From contig JAHHQP010000022.1 in the NCBI GenBank assembly GCA_020026355.1, positions 1-38,188 on the forward strand: a stretch of DNA of 38,188 nucleotides. Reading direction: 5' to 3'. Below are positions 16,201-25,200 of the stretch, piece by piece (position 1 is the first letter of the stretch; every line of letters begins with the position of its first letter). The position numbers and the translations under genes were made by a program. Source of the stretch: Bacteroidales bacterium (GTDB taxonomy: Bacteria > Bacteroidota > Bacteroidia > Bacteroidales > UBA932). The notes beneath the pieces were generated by a model. It made no database searches. It had not been told where the DNA came from and was given only the letters and a program-made list of their open reading frames with translations.

Positions 16201-18228
16201 TTATCTTTTTACCGTGAAGGTCTTTCTTTCCGGACCTACTCCTGTGATCGTCAGTGATTTCCATTCTTTCGGAAGAAGCGGGCATACTTGCTTGATGCCT
16301 TTCTCCGTAATGCGGAGACCTCCGAAACCGGAAAGAACAGCTTGAATCAAGCCACCGGCACCGGTGCAGAAGTAAGGATTGTTCGAAAAGGCCGATTCAG
16401 ACAGGACACCGAAAGGTGGACGCTTGTTCGGCAGATAGGTCTTCTGGAAATAGTGATAGGCTTTTTCCGCATCTCCAAGCTGTGCATACAGGATTGCCAG
16501 TATGGAATTGCCCATTGCTGGACCATCTTCATAGATTTTCTGTGAATAATAATTCAGGTCTTGTCTGATTCTTGCCGGATCAGTGACTACGTCCAGCGGA
16601 TAGCTCAGCAGATTCGCGTCAGCCTGTTTGATGATGGCTCCTGCATAGTCCGCATGTTCTTTGATCGTCCCGTCTTCCATATAATGGAATTTGATCTTGT
16701 CAGAGACTTCAGTCCATGACGGATCGGCAGTCTTTCCGAGAATCTTGGCCGCCTGGGTCGCATGGCGGAGTACGGTCTTGACAGATCCGTTGGTGAAGGC
16801 ATTGTCGTCCACGCATTGTGCATACTCGTTGGCACCTACGGCGTTCAGAATGGAGTAGCTTCCGTCTTCGTTGCGGGTAACTCTGGATACCCAGTAGTCT
16901 GCAACGTTCTTGAGCATCGGATAACCCTCTTCCTCAAGCCATCTTCTGTCTTTTGTCACGCAGTAGTAATTCCAGAAAGCGATGCCGACATCGGCTGTGA
17001 TATGATGCTCGAAAGGTCCGGTCAGACACCAGGTCGGCGTCGCTTCCTCACCGGTATCATCGGATTCCCAAGGGAACATGCAGCCTCTGTAACCATATTG
17101 TACGGCACGTTGCTTCGCTTTTTCAAGACGGTCTGAACGGTAATCGATGAATGACCGTGCAATGTCTTGATTCAACATCAGAAGAGGTGGGAACATCCAG
17201 ATTTCCGCATCCCAGAAAATGTGTCCGTTGTAACCGGTTACCGATGAAAGTCCCATAGGGGCTACGCTGAGACGGGTGTTCTTTGCCGCGAAGGAGTAGA
17301 GGTTGTAGAGGGCCAGTCTGATGTCTTTCTGAGCCTCAGGATCCCCTTCGATCTGGATGTCTCCTTTCCATATTTCATTCCATTCCTTTTCATGTCCGGC
17401 CAGGATCGTGTCGATATCGGACTGGAGAGTATAGACAGCCATCCTTTCCGCTTCATTTTTCGGATTGCTGAAATCAGTGGAGGAGCAGATGGCCCCGACC
17501 AGAGCGAAACGGAAATTCTCACCTTTTTTCAGTTTCTTGTTGAAAGCCATGGACTGGTAATGAGCTTCACCGAATTCGGCATAGATTTCCGGTCTTTCAC
17601 CATCGAACAGGAAGGCGGCGCTTGAGGCCAGGTCTCTCATGCCCGTACGGCTGACAGCTGTCATGGTATAGACAGGAGATTCCGTCCTGCCGTCGGTCAA
17701 GTGTTTGAAAGTCGCTGTGCGGCGTTGCAGCTCTTCAGGAAAAGAAGCTGGAGTCTCTACTTTGAGCTCGATGTCATCCACGGGAGTTACATTGACCAGC
17801 AGCATGGCCATATGTGGAAGATGCCTCAGTGCTCTGATGGAGTAGGTGATTTTTGCTTTTTCAATTTCTACTGAGGTTTCCAGGTAGGCCTTGCGCATGT
17901 TCAGACGCTGCTTCCAGTTTTTCATATTCCAATGATCCACATAGCGGCCGTTGATTTTCATGCTGAGGTTCGTGAATTGCGGTCCTCTGACAACACGACT
18001 CACACCATCCTGATACTCTTTGTCATAGACACCGCCCATGACGATTTCAGAGACCTGGAACATGCCCATTCCGCTGACCAGACCGATACGTCCGTTCGCT
18101 AGCGTGACTCCATTGTAGTTGTCTTTTGAGGTCGCTTCGATGATCCACCCATCGTCCGTATCTGCAAATGAGGTACAGATGTTGAGAAAGAAGATCAACG
18201 TGGCCAAAAATGCTGTTTTAGTTTTCAT
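16201..18228 (-). CDS. GH65-family glycosidase, predicted secreted alpha-glucoside hydrolase
   Basis: A signal peptide (residues 1-22, ending TSFA) sends this 675-aa protein to the periplasm. The GH65 layout is present: N-terminal beta-sandwich, then an (alpha/alpha)6 barrel with FWDAEIWMFP and a C-terminal GFGGLRI. The general acid is Glu468 in GANEYA (GPDEYH in phosphorylases). In phosphorylases the later loop binds phosphate; here it reads LSESAFSNNPYFCTGAGG and offers Glu611. In the characterised Flavobacterium GH65 kojibiose hydrolase a Glu at this place acts as base, so I infer a hydrolase. Its alpha-linked substrate does not fit the beta-glucan PUL beside it. It converges on the regulator gene with a 4-bp gap and has its own promoter. 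Confidence 0.85.
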   Translation of the reverse strand: MKTKTAFLATLIFFLNICTSFADTDDGWIIEATSKDNYNGVTLANGRIGLVSGMGMFQVSEIVMGGVYDKEYQDGVSRVVRGPQFTNLSMKINGRYVDHWNMKNWKQRLNMRKAYLETSVEIEKAKITYSIRALRHLPHMAMLLVNVTPVDDIELKVETPASFPEELQRRTATFKHLTDGRTESPVYTMTAVSRTGMRDLASSAAFLFDGERPEIYAEFGEAHYQSMAFNKKLKKGENFRFALVGAICSSTDFSNPKNEAERMAVYTLQSDIDTILAGHEKEWNEIWKGDIQIEGDPEAQKDIRLALYNLYSFAAKNTRLSVAPMGLSSVTGYNGHIFWDAEIWMFPPLLMLNQDIARSFIDYRSDRLEKAKQRAVQYGYRGCMFPWESDDTGEEATPTWCLTGPFEHHITADVGIAFWNYYCVTKDRRWLEEEGYPMLKNVADYWVSRVTRNEDGSYSILNAVGANEYAQCVDDNAFTNGSVKTVLRHATQAAKILGKTADPSWTEVSDKIKFHYMEDGTIKEHADYAGAIIKQADANLLSYPLDVVTDPARIRQDLNYYSQKIYEDGPAMGNSILAILYAQLGDAEKAYHYFQKTYLPNKRPPFGVLSESAFSNNPYFCTGAGGLIQAVLSGFGGLRITEKGIKQVCPLLPKEWKSLTITGVGPERKTFTVKR

Positions 18229-18297
18229 TGCTGTTTCTTTTGTGTTATTGATAATTTAAAGTGAATTGTCGAAATGTCTTCTCGTGGTTCTTTTTTA

Positions 18298-18305
18298 CAA
18301 ATTTA
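18298..18305 (-). promoter_or_regulatory. -7 box of the GH65 promoter
   Basis: On the - strand TAAATTTG fits TAnnTTTG exactly. A good -33 element is not seen at the usual distance. The leader would be about 60 nt. Confidence 0.4.
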
Positions 18306-18547
18306 GTACAAAAAAGAATCAGACGCGATTCATTATGGCTCATTATTGTGTCAATATAGATTTTTTTATCTGATGAAATGTCAGATAAGTCGTCAATCTG
18401 TTGAATGATAATGTCTTGTATGTTTCGTTGATTTTTTGAGATATAGACGTTTAGGGGCTTGACAGGTTTTTTCGAGTGTCTGGAAGAGGAATTTTCCGGT
18501 TTTTCTGACCCGTTTGTGCGGGGGATCGGGGACTTTCTAAGTTCCCC

Positions 18548-18578
18548 TTTGTTTCTACCATTTATTTCATTAATTTCG
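18548..18578 (+). promoter_or_regulatory. Bacteroidetes-type promoter of fhs
   Basis: TTTG (18548-18551), 19-bp spacer, TAATTTCG (18571-18578): one mismatch to the consensus. The start codon is 28 bp further on. Confidence 0.6.
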
Positions 18579-18606
18579 CCAGATAAATCACAAAAATCTC
18601 TGTCCA

Positions 18607-20274
18607 ATGAAATCAGATATCGAAATCGCTAGAGAAACTTCGATGAAGAAAATCACGGAAGTCGCAGCTGAGGCTGGTATTCCTGAAGATGTGCTGGAAC
18701 AGTATGGCAGATACATCGCCAAGGTTCCTGTCAGTTTGATCGATGAGGAGAAAGTTCGCAAGAACAAGCTGATCCTCGTCACTGCCATTACGGCCACCAA
18801 GGCCGGTATCGGAAAGACAACCGTTTCCGTTGGTCTGGCTCTGGGGCTGAACCGGATAGGAAAACGTGCGGTCGTCGCCTTGAGAGAACCATCTCTCGGT
18901 CCCTGTTTCGGCATGAAGGGCGGAGCTGCCGGAGGCGGCTACGCACAGGTGCTGCCGATGGAGAAGATCAATCTTCATTTCACCGGTGATTTCCATGCCA
19001 TCACTTCTGCCCATAACATGATCGCGGCTTTGCTGGATAATTATATTTACCAGCATCAGGCGGAGGGCTTCGGACTCAAGGAAGTGCTGTGGAACCGTGT
19101 CCTGGATGTCAATGACCGCAATCTCCGCAGCATCGTCACCGGTCTCGGACCGCGTACGAACGGCATTACGGCAGAATCTGGCTTCGACATAACTCCGGCT
19201 TCTGAAATCATGGCCATTCTGTGCCTGGCTACGGATATCAATGATCTCAGACGTCGTGTCGAGAACATTCTCTTAGGCTATACTTTCGATGATCAGCCGT
19301 TCACTGTCAAGGATCTCGGTGTCGCAGGTGCCATCACGGCGCTGCTGAAAGATGCCATCTGCCCGAATCTCGTGCAGACCACGGAAAATACTCCGGCATT
19401 CGTCCATGGCGGACCGTTCGCGAACATCGCCCATGGCTGCAACTCGGTCATCGCGACCAAGATGGCCATGACCTTCAGTGATTACGCGATTACGGAGGCC
19501 GGCTTCGGTGCTGACCTGGGGGCTGAGAAATTCTATGATATCAAATGTCGCAAGACGGGTCTTCAGCCAGTGCTTACGGTGCTGGTCGCTACGCTCCAGG
19601 GCTTGAAGATGCATGGAGACGTGGATCTGGACCTGATCAAGGAGCCTTCCGTCGAAGGAGTCCGCAAAGGTCTTGCGAACCTCGACCGTCATATCGAGAA
19701 CATCAGGAGCTTCGGCCAGAGCGTCGTTGTCTGCTTCAACAAGTTCGCGAGCGATACGGAGGAGGAAATCGCAGTCGTACGTGACCATTGCCGTGAAATC
19801 GGCGTAGGCTTCGCGCTCAACAGCGCTTATGCAGACGGTGGCGAAGGTGCGGTTGAACTGGCGAAAGTCGTTGTAGATACGATCGAGCAGCAGCCGTCTG
19901 CTCCTCTGCATTTCGCTTATGCGGATGATGAAAGCGTGGAAGCGAAGATCACGGACGTCGCCAGGAAAATCTATCGTGCCGGTAACGTCGTCTTTGCAGC
20001 GAAGGCTAAGAAACAGATCAAGCGGATCCAGAATACAGAGGCAGCCCGTTTCCCGGTCTGCATCGCGAAGACTCAGTTCTCCTTCTCCCAGAATCCGAAA
20101 CTTTACGGCGCTCCGGAAGGCTTCACTTTCGAGATCCGTGACATTGTCGTGAATATGGGTGCGGAGATGATCGTTGCCATCGCCGGCGACATCATCCGTA
20201 TGCCGGGACTGCCGAAGTCACCGCAGGCACTCCGGATCGACCTGGTGGACGGCCAGATCGAGGGCCTCAGCTGA
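18607..20274 (+). CDS. fhs: formate-tetrahydrofolate ligase
   Basis: This enzyme joins formate to tetrahydrofolate using ATP, giving 10-formyl-THF for purine and one-carbon metabolism in the cytoplasm. The nucleotide loop TATKAGIGKTT lies at residues 62-72. REPSLGPCFGMKGGAAGGGYAQV and HFTGDFHAITSAHNM are family signatures (positions about 93-132). At 555 aa it matches the bacterial length, and the start at 18607 is preceded by a good promoter with a short leader. It heads a + strand group with a possible small lipoprotein gene, a Fur-family gene and mutY. Pyruvate formate-lyase in the same window is a possible formate source. Confidence 0.97.
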   Translation: MKSDIEIARETSMKKITEVAAEAGIPEDVLEQYGRYIAKVPVSLIDEEKVRKNKLILVTAITATKAGIGKTTVSVGLALGLNRIGKRAVVALREPSLGPCFGMKGGAAGGGYAQVLPMEKINLHFTGDFHAITSAHNMIAALLDNYIYQHQAEGFGLKEVLWNRVLDVNDRNLRSIVTGLGPRTNGITAESGFDITPASEIMAILCLATDINDLRRRVENILLGYTFDDQPFTVKDLGVAGAITALLKDAICPNLVQTTENTPAFVHGGPFANIAHGCNSVIATKMAMTFSDYAITEAGFGADLGAEKFYDIKCRKTGLQPVLTVLVATLQGLKMHGDVDLDLIKEPSVEGVRKGLANLDRHIENIRSFGQSVVVCFNKFASDTEEEIAVVRDHCREIGVGFALNSAYADGGEGAVELAKVVVDTIEQQPSAPLHFAYADDESVEAKITDVARKIYRAGNVVFAAKAKKQIKRIQNTEAARFPVCIAKTQFSFSQNPKLYGAPEGFTFEIRDIVVNMGAEMIVAIAGDIIRMPGLPKSPQALRIDLVDGQIEGLS

Positions 20275-20314
20275 TTCGGAACGGCTTGACTCCATGGATT
20301 TCAGTTCTCGATTC

Positions 20315-20458
20315 ATGAAGAGAACGTTGATCTGCATGCTGGCTTGCAGCTGCTTTCTGCTCGCTTGCAGGCCGGCACTGCAGAAAATGGAGAACGGCTT
20401 CAGAAGCATCTTGTCTCAAGACAGCAGATATGGAAGAAAGAACGGAAAATCGGCATAG
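20315..20458 (+). CDS. possible small lipoprotein, 47 aa
   Basis: A short frame starting at 20315 encodes a lipoprotein-type signal: MKRTLICMLACSCFLLAC followed by a charged 29-residue tail ending in KNGKSA. The lipobox (FLLAC) and basic n-region are well formed. A Met seven codons upstream (20294) is also in frame. The 3' end overlaps the start of the Fur-family gene by 29 bp, which would couple the two. I recognise no family. It could be an entericidin-like or envelope-stress lipoprotein, or a chance frame. Confidence 0.4.
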   Translation: MKRTLICMLACSCFLLACRPALQKMENGFRSILSQDSRYGRKNGKSA

Positions 20459-20873
20459 CGTCGAGGAAATCCTGACGGTGCATGGGGTCAGACTGACCGC
20501 CATGAGGATGCTGGTGTACCGTACCATGGAGTCCTTCGAGAACACCTTCAGTCTCGGGGATCTGGAGGATCGCCTGGACACGGTCGATAAATCGACGATC
20601 TTCCGCGTCATCAGGACCTTCGATGAACATCATCTCCTGCATGAGATCGAGGACGGCAGCGGTTCCAAGAAATACTGCCTCTGCCATCATACGCACCATC
20701 AGGGCCATGTCGAGGAACTCCATTGCCATTTCTACTGTACGGAATGTCATCGGACCTTCTGTCTGACGGACGCTCATATTCCATTGGTCAGCATTCCGGC
20801 TGGTTTCGTGACGGAAACCGCAGAGTACATCATCAAGGGGCATTGTCCGGACTGCGCCTCTAAAAAGAAGTAA
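20430..20873 (+). CDS. Fur-family metal-responsive transcriptional regulator
   Basis: This 147-aa protein has the winged-helix of the Fur superfamily (residues 8-80): the segment around RLTAMRMLVYR and VDKSTIFRVIRTFDEHHLLHEI is characteristic. A His-rich metal site (CHHTHHQGHVEELHCHF) follows. Two CxxC pairs (CTEC near 102-105 and CPDC near the end) form the structural zinc site. Which metal or signal it senses (Fe, Zn, Mn, peroxide) cannot be told from the sequence. It lies 9 bp upstream of mutY and is likely cotranscribed with it. Confidence 0.9.
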   Translation: MEERTENRHSVEEILTVHGVRLTAMRMLVYRTMESFENTFSLGDLEDRLDTVDKSTIFRVIRTFDEHHLLHEIEDGSGSKKYCLCHHTHHQGHVEELHCHFYCTECHRTFCLTDAHIPLVSIPAGFVTETAEYIIKGHCPDCASKKK

Positions 20874-20882
20874 CGTCAATAA

Positions 20883-21932
20883 ATGAAAGGACAGCATATC
20901 TTCTCGGAACAGCTTGAAGACTGGTATACCCGGAACGGCCGGACAGACTTGCCCTGGCGTGGAATCACCGATCCCTACCGGATCTGGATTTCCGAAATCA
21001 TCCTGCAGCAGACCCGTGTGGAGCAGGGCCGGGACTACTATCTGCGTTTCATCGAACGTTTTCCGGATGTCTTTACCTTGGCGGCCGCCGAGGAGGACGA
21101 GGTGCTCAAACTCTGGCAGGGCCTAGGGTATTACAGCCGAGCCAGAAATCTGCACGCCGCCGCCAAGTCCATCGCGGAGGCTGGCGCTTTCCCGACGACT
21201 TATGAGGGAATCCGCGCGCTCAAAGGCGTCGGAGACTATACCGCAGCGGCCATCGGTTCTTTCGCTTACCGCCTGCCTTATCCGGTCGTGGACGGAAATG
21301 TCTACCGGGTACTGTCGCGTATCTGGGGCATCGGTACGCCGATCGACTCGACGGAAGGGAAGAAGCAGTTCGCGGCCTTGGCTGCGGAGCTGCTGGACCG
21401 GGATCAGCCGGATCTCTACAATTCCGCCATCATGGATTTCGGTGCGCTGCAATGTACCCCGAAGTCACCGGACTGTCTCTTCTGTCCTTTTGCCGGGGAT
21501 TGTGCGGCTCTCGTTTGCGGCAGAGTCGAGGACTTTCCTGTGAAAGCGAAGAAAACCGCGGTGAAGGACCGTTTTCTGGTCTATCTCTATCTGGAGGATG
21601 CCGATCATCTGCTGCTTCACCGTCGTCCAGAAGGGGATATCTGGCAAGGTCTGTACGAGCCTTATCTTCTGGAATTCGATCATGCTCCTTCTGAAAAGGA
21701 AGTACTGGAAAAGGCTCAGGCCAATGGGCTTCCGCTTTCTACGGGCCTGTTGCAGCCGGTTGCCAGAGGGCTCAAGCATCTGCTGAGCCACCGCCGGCTG
21801 ATGGTGGACTGCTACAGGGCCGTCCTGCCGCAGCTTCCTGAGCTGGGGGAATATATGAACGTGCCCAAGACCGCAAGAAACGCTTATGCCGTTCCCCGGA
21901 TCGTGGACACGCTCTATGAACTGATCGGCTGA
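20883..21932 (+). CDS. mutY: A/G-specific adenine DNA glycosylase
   Basis: This base-excision repair enzyme removes adenine mispaired with 8-oxoguanine. The helix-hairpin-helix is LKGVGDYTAAAIGSFAY (113-129). The catalytic Glu38 (ISEIILQQTRV) and Asp137 (VVDGNV) are in place. A [4Fe-4S] cluster is bound by Cys191, Cys198, Cys201 and Cys207 (C-x6-C-x2-C-x5-C). A C-terminal NUDIX-like domain (about 225-345) includes HRRPEGDIWQGLYE, the 8-oxoG recognition part. Length is 349 aa, normal. It closes the fhs-fur group and ends 1 bp from the oppositely transcribed glutaredoxin-like gene. Confidence 0.96.
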   Translation: MKGQHIFSEQLEDWYTRNGRTDLPWRGITDPYRIWISEIILQQTRVEQGRDYYLRFIERFPDVFTLAAAEEDEVLKLWQGLGYYSRARNLHAAAKSIAEAGAFPTTYEGIRALKGVGDYTAAAIGSFAYRLPYPVVDGNVYRVLSRIWGIGTPIDSTEGKKQFAALAAELLDRDQPDLYNSAIMDFGALQCTPKSPDCLFCPFAGDCAALVCGRVEDFPVKAKKTAVKDRFLVYLYLEDADHLLLHRRPEGDIWQGLYEPYLLEFDHAPSEKEVLEKAQANGLPLSTGLLQPVARGLKHLLSHRRLMVDCYRAVLPQLPELGEYMNVPKTARNAYAVPRIVDTLYELIG

Positions 21933-21933
21933 T

Positions 21934-22233
21934 CTAGCAGCCGCTGCCGTCAAGGTTGCAGGCTTTCCCGGACTCGATCGGACGGGATTTCAAGCCGGCT
22001 TCTTCCGGTACCAGGGTCACGGTGCCATCTTCCAGTACAAAGCAAGGGATGCCTGCCGCACCCACTTTCTTCGGTCCGTTGAAGACCGGTTCCTTGTCAC
22101 GCAGTTTCAGAAACTCTTTCAGATAGCGGACGTGCTGTCCGATATCGATGATTTCATAATTCGGGTTGTCCTTGATCTGGGCTTCCACATAGGTGCAGTC
22201 AGGACAGGTGTTCATTCCGTAAATCTTGATCAT
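21934..22233 (-). CDS. glutaredoxin-like thiol-disulfide protein
   Basis: This is a 99-aa thioredoxin-fold protein. The redox motif CPDC is at residues 10-13 and the cis-Pro region is GIPCFV, which carries an extra Cys. The C-terminus ends in CNLDGSGC, with Cys as the final residue, unusual for a plain glutaredoxin. It starts 23 bp after the PL8 lyase gene on the same strand, so it may share that transcript, though no functional link is obvious. No terminator is seen before mutY ends on the other strand. It is cytoplasmic (no signal peptide). Confidence 0.82.
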   Translation of the reverse strand: MIKIYGMNTCPDCTYVEAQIKDNPNYEIIDIGQHVRYLKEFLKLRDKEPVFNGPKKVGAAGIPCFVLEDGTVTLVPEEAGLKSRPIESGKACNLDGSGC

Positions 22234-22256
22234 ATTTCTGTAATTTTTCAGGTTGC

Positions 22257-25200
22257 TTATTTCTCATTCTTCAGCAGGATATCGAAGCTGGCGGCATCCT
22301 TGCAGATGAACCGGAGCACGGTCTCCTGCTCGCGTCTTTCCACGATGGTGCAGTTCTCCGGCAGTTCTTCCGCCTCCCATGAGCCTTTGAGGGTCACCGT
22401 TACCGGGATTTCCATGCTTTCGTGCGACTTCCATGGACGGGAGTAGATGCTTCTTTCCACACGCTTTCCGTTCTCATCATAGAGTTCATCGCTCGGGCCG
22501 CGGTAGAGGGCAAGGTCCGGCTGGGAAACGGTCAGCAGCAGGCGGCCGTCCTTGCGCAAGGTCGTCATGACCAGGCAGGAGGTATCGGCATCGGCCAGCA
22601 AACATTTTTTCGGAAGTTCATTGACCTGAGGAGTCTCGAAAAGAACATAGGACTGTGTCCGGCCTTTGTCGAAACTGACGATATGGGCTTTGCTGTCTTT
22701 GCGGAGGACCTTGTAGTCCGGTCTCCGGGCCTGACGTTTCAGGGATTTGCGGTCGGTCTGCGGGAAGACGGCATACTCATAGCTTTCGCCCTTCGGAGCC
22801 TTGCCGTGCTGGAAGGTCAGGCTGGCCCAGTCACCGCTGGTCGGTCTGGTGCTGCGTTCCCCGACGGTGGTCTGCGGGAAGTTCAGTTCGAAGCGGACTT
22901 TTCCGAGCTCTGCTTTCGGGATGATGTAGCCGATGCCGTCAGGATCCAGCCAGAAATTCTCGCCGTTCTTGTGCTGTCTCCAGATGGCTTTCGTCTCCTT
23001 GTCAGGAGCCGTGGTCTGGAAGACCGTCGTTTCCGTGCGGTTGTCGGCGTTGGTGTTTTCAATGTCACTGCCCAGGGCCACGATCTCTCCATTGAAGAAA
23101 TGGTAGGATTTCCGGGCGCGCAGGCTGCCGTTATATTTGTCGTGTTCATGGAGCTTCATGCCGAAGTTGCCGTTCTCACCGCCGTGAGACAGGCCGCCGG
23201 CGAAGGCTTCGTCGGAATAGAGCATTTCCTCGATGCCGGAGAAGAGGTCGACTTTGGAAATGGTCGCTCTCAGTTTTTCGAAAGGAAGGTGGATGCTGGT
23301 CGTACCTGGAATCCGGTTCCAGTCGAAGCCGGCTTCCTGCCAGCCGCTGCCTTTCATCGTCACTTCCGTGCCGGGCTTTCCGGTCATGATCTGCATGCTG
23401 CCATGAGCCAGATAACGTCCGTAGAAGTTGGCATCCAGATAATGTTCCGAAGCCCAGAGGTAGCGGGAATGGCCTCTGACGGCAGCCATCCAGTTGCTGT
23501 TGCGGTAGATGGCGACGCAGCCGTAGCCGAGAGTCCTGGTGCCCTGAGGGTCCGGCTCGGCCTCGAAGCCCATTGACCTGAGTCTCTCCTTCATTTCCAG
23601 TTCTTCCTTGCGGTTGCCGCTCGGCAGATATTCCGGTTCGTCCTTTCCGACATCTTTGGTTTCCGGTACCAGTCTGAGGTAAGCTCTGGCCATATCAGCG
23701 TCGATCGTGTCCTTGCCGTCCGGAGTGCCGGAGAGGGCCATCACGGCGTACTGCATCGGAATCAGATGGCCGATGCTGTTCGGATGCCTGCCGGACATGG
23801 AGAGCGGCCATTGCTGGAGATTGCAGTAGAAACGCATGGTCAGCAGCACGTTCTTCACGGTGCTGTGGGCAGCCTCAGACAATCTGAACTGGGTGCCGTG
23901 CAGCAGGTAGATCGCGTCGGTCGCTCCTTCCAGACCGCCGACCGCATAGGCCGGATAGTTGTTGCAGTGGTGGAAGCAGGCTCCGTCTTTCTTGAAGGAA
24001 CCTTCCAGGCCGTCAGCCGGCATGCAGCCGTAGTTGAGCCAGCGTTGTATCGAACGGAGATAACGTACTTTTTCAGGGCTGTCTTCCATGATCAGGATGC
24101 TGGCGAAACGTCCCTGCAGCTTCGTGTTGAAGGTATCGATGTCGATGCCGAAACGATCCGGCTTCGGATAGATCTCGTTGGTGATGGCATACCAGTTCAA
24201 AGTCTTGACGGCGGCATCCAGTCTTCCGCTCCTGCGAAGAACGTCCTTCATCAGGAAATAGGAGGTGAACATGCCACGGATGCTGTAGCCGTAGTGATGG
24301 ATGTTTCCCCAGCAGCTGCCGAAAGCGACACCCTGATCGGTGATGTTGTCGTACATCGCCAGGAACTTGTCCTGAAGTTCCGTCTTCCATTCCGGATTCG
24401 TGGCATTCAGGTAGGCGACGGAAACATCTTTCATCAGGTTGAAATAATTCCTCATTTCCACGCCGAGACGGTCGAATATGTGCTTGCTCCAGTTCGGAAT
24501 CATCCGTTCATAGGCTTCGGAATGTCTGCAGAAATAGATCGGTTTCCCGTAGACATGACCGTTGCGGTAGCCGATCTCGTAGAAATCGTACTGCTTGCGG
24601 ATCCTGTCCATCTTCGCTTGGGTCAATGCGGACGGGGTATAGAGCTGTCTGACGAAGCGCTCTTCCAGGATCTTCATGTCCATCTCCTGCTCCCGGGTCA
24701 ATGGGGTCAGTTCCATTTCTGGCTTGTAGAGGTAGTGAGGATAGATCACGAGCCAATGGTTGCTCGTCTCTCTGTGCACGAATGGCACCTGAAAATCTGA
24801 AGTCTGCTGGCGCTCGTCCACCTTGGTCGCAGGAATCAGATGGTCGAACCAAAGCTTGCCGGAAGTTTCCGGGGCAATGATGCGGAAAGCATCCATGCCG
24901 GATTCCGGTCGACCTTCCATATCTCGCTCGTAGCATACCCAGATGCCTCTCCATCCGGTGAAGTTGATGTTCATCGGGAAGGAGGTGCAGACACGCCCTT
25001 CTTTCAGGAACTCGAAACGGAGCTGTCCGTCCACCGCTTCCTCATTGTAGACCCAGAGGATGAAGCAGGACAGGTAGGTGTCCTTTCCGGTCGGGTCCAC
25101 CGGTTCGAAGAGCAGATCTTTCCGGTAATCCAGCACGGCTCCTGGCTCATAGTCCCAGCAGAGGGAATGCTGGCCGTCTCGGAAATGTTCGTCACTGATG

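Larger units (their letters stand above)
18229..18606. other. divergent intergenic region between GH65 and fhs
   Basis: This 378-bp gap holds a promoter in each direction. It also has a perfect 8-bp inverted repeat TTATCTGA/TCAGATAA (18366-18388), a 15-nt match (18394-18408) to the core of the REP-like repeats near 1.15 kb, and a GC-rich hairpin GGGGACTT/AAGTTCCCC (18531-18549) with a one-base bulge just before the fhs promoter. A 120-codon frame covers the whole gap on the - strand but shows no protein family signs. Confidence 0.5.

Noticed and set aside
18366..18388. Inverted repeat TTATCTGA/TCAGATAA as a terminator for GH65 or fhs
   Set aside because: It lies upstream of both genes, and on neither strand is the hairpin followed by a T run.
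18245..18607. 120-codon open frame on the - strand filling the GH65-fhs gap
   Set aside because: It overlaps both promoters and the inverted repeats, has no recognisable domain, and its composition does not look like a protein from this genome.
22422..24800. Two long + strand frames (384 and 344 codons) opposite the PL8 lyase
   Set aside because: The lyase has conserved catalytic motifs throughout; the antisense translations show no domain or signal.
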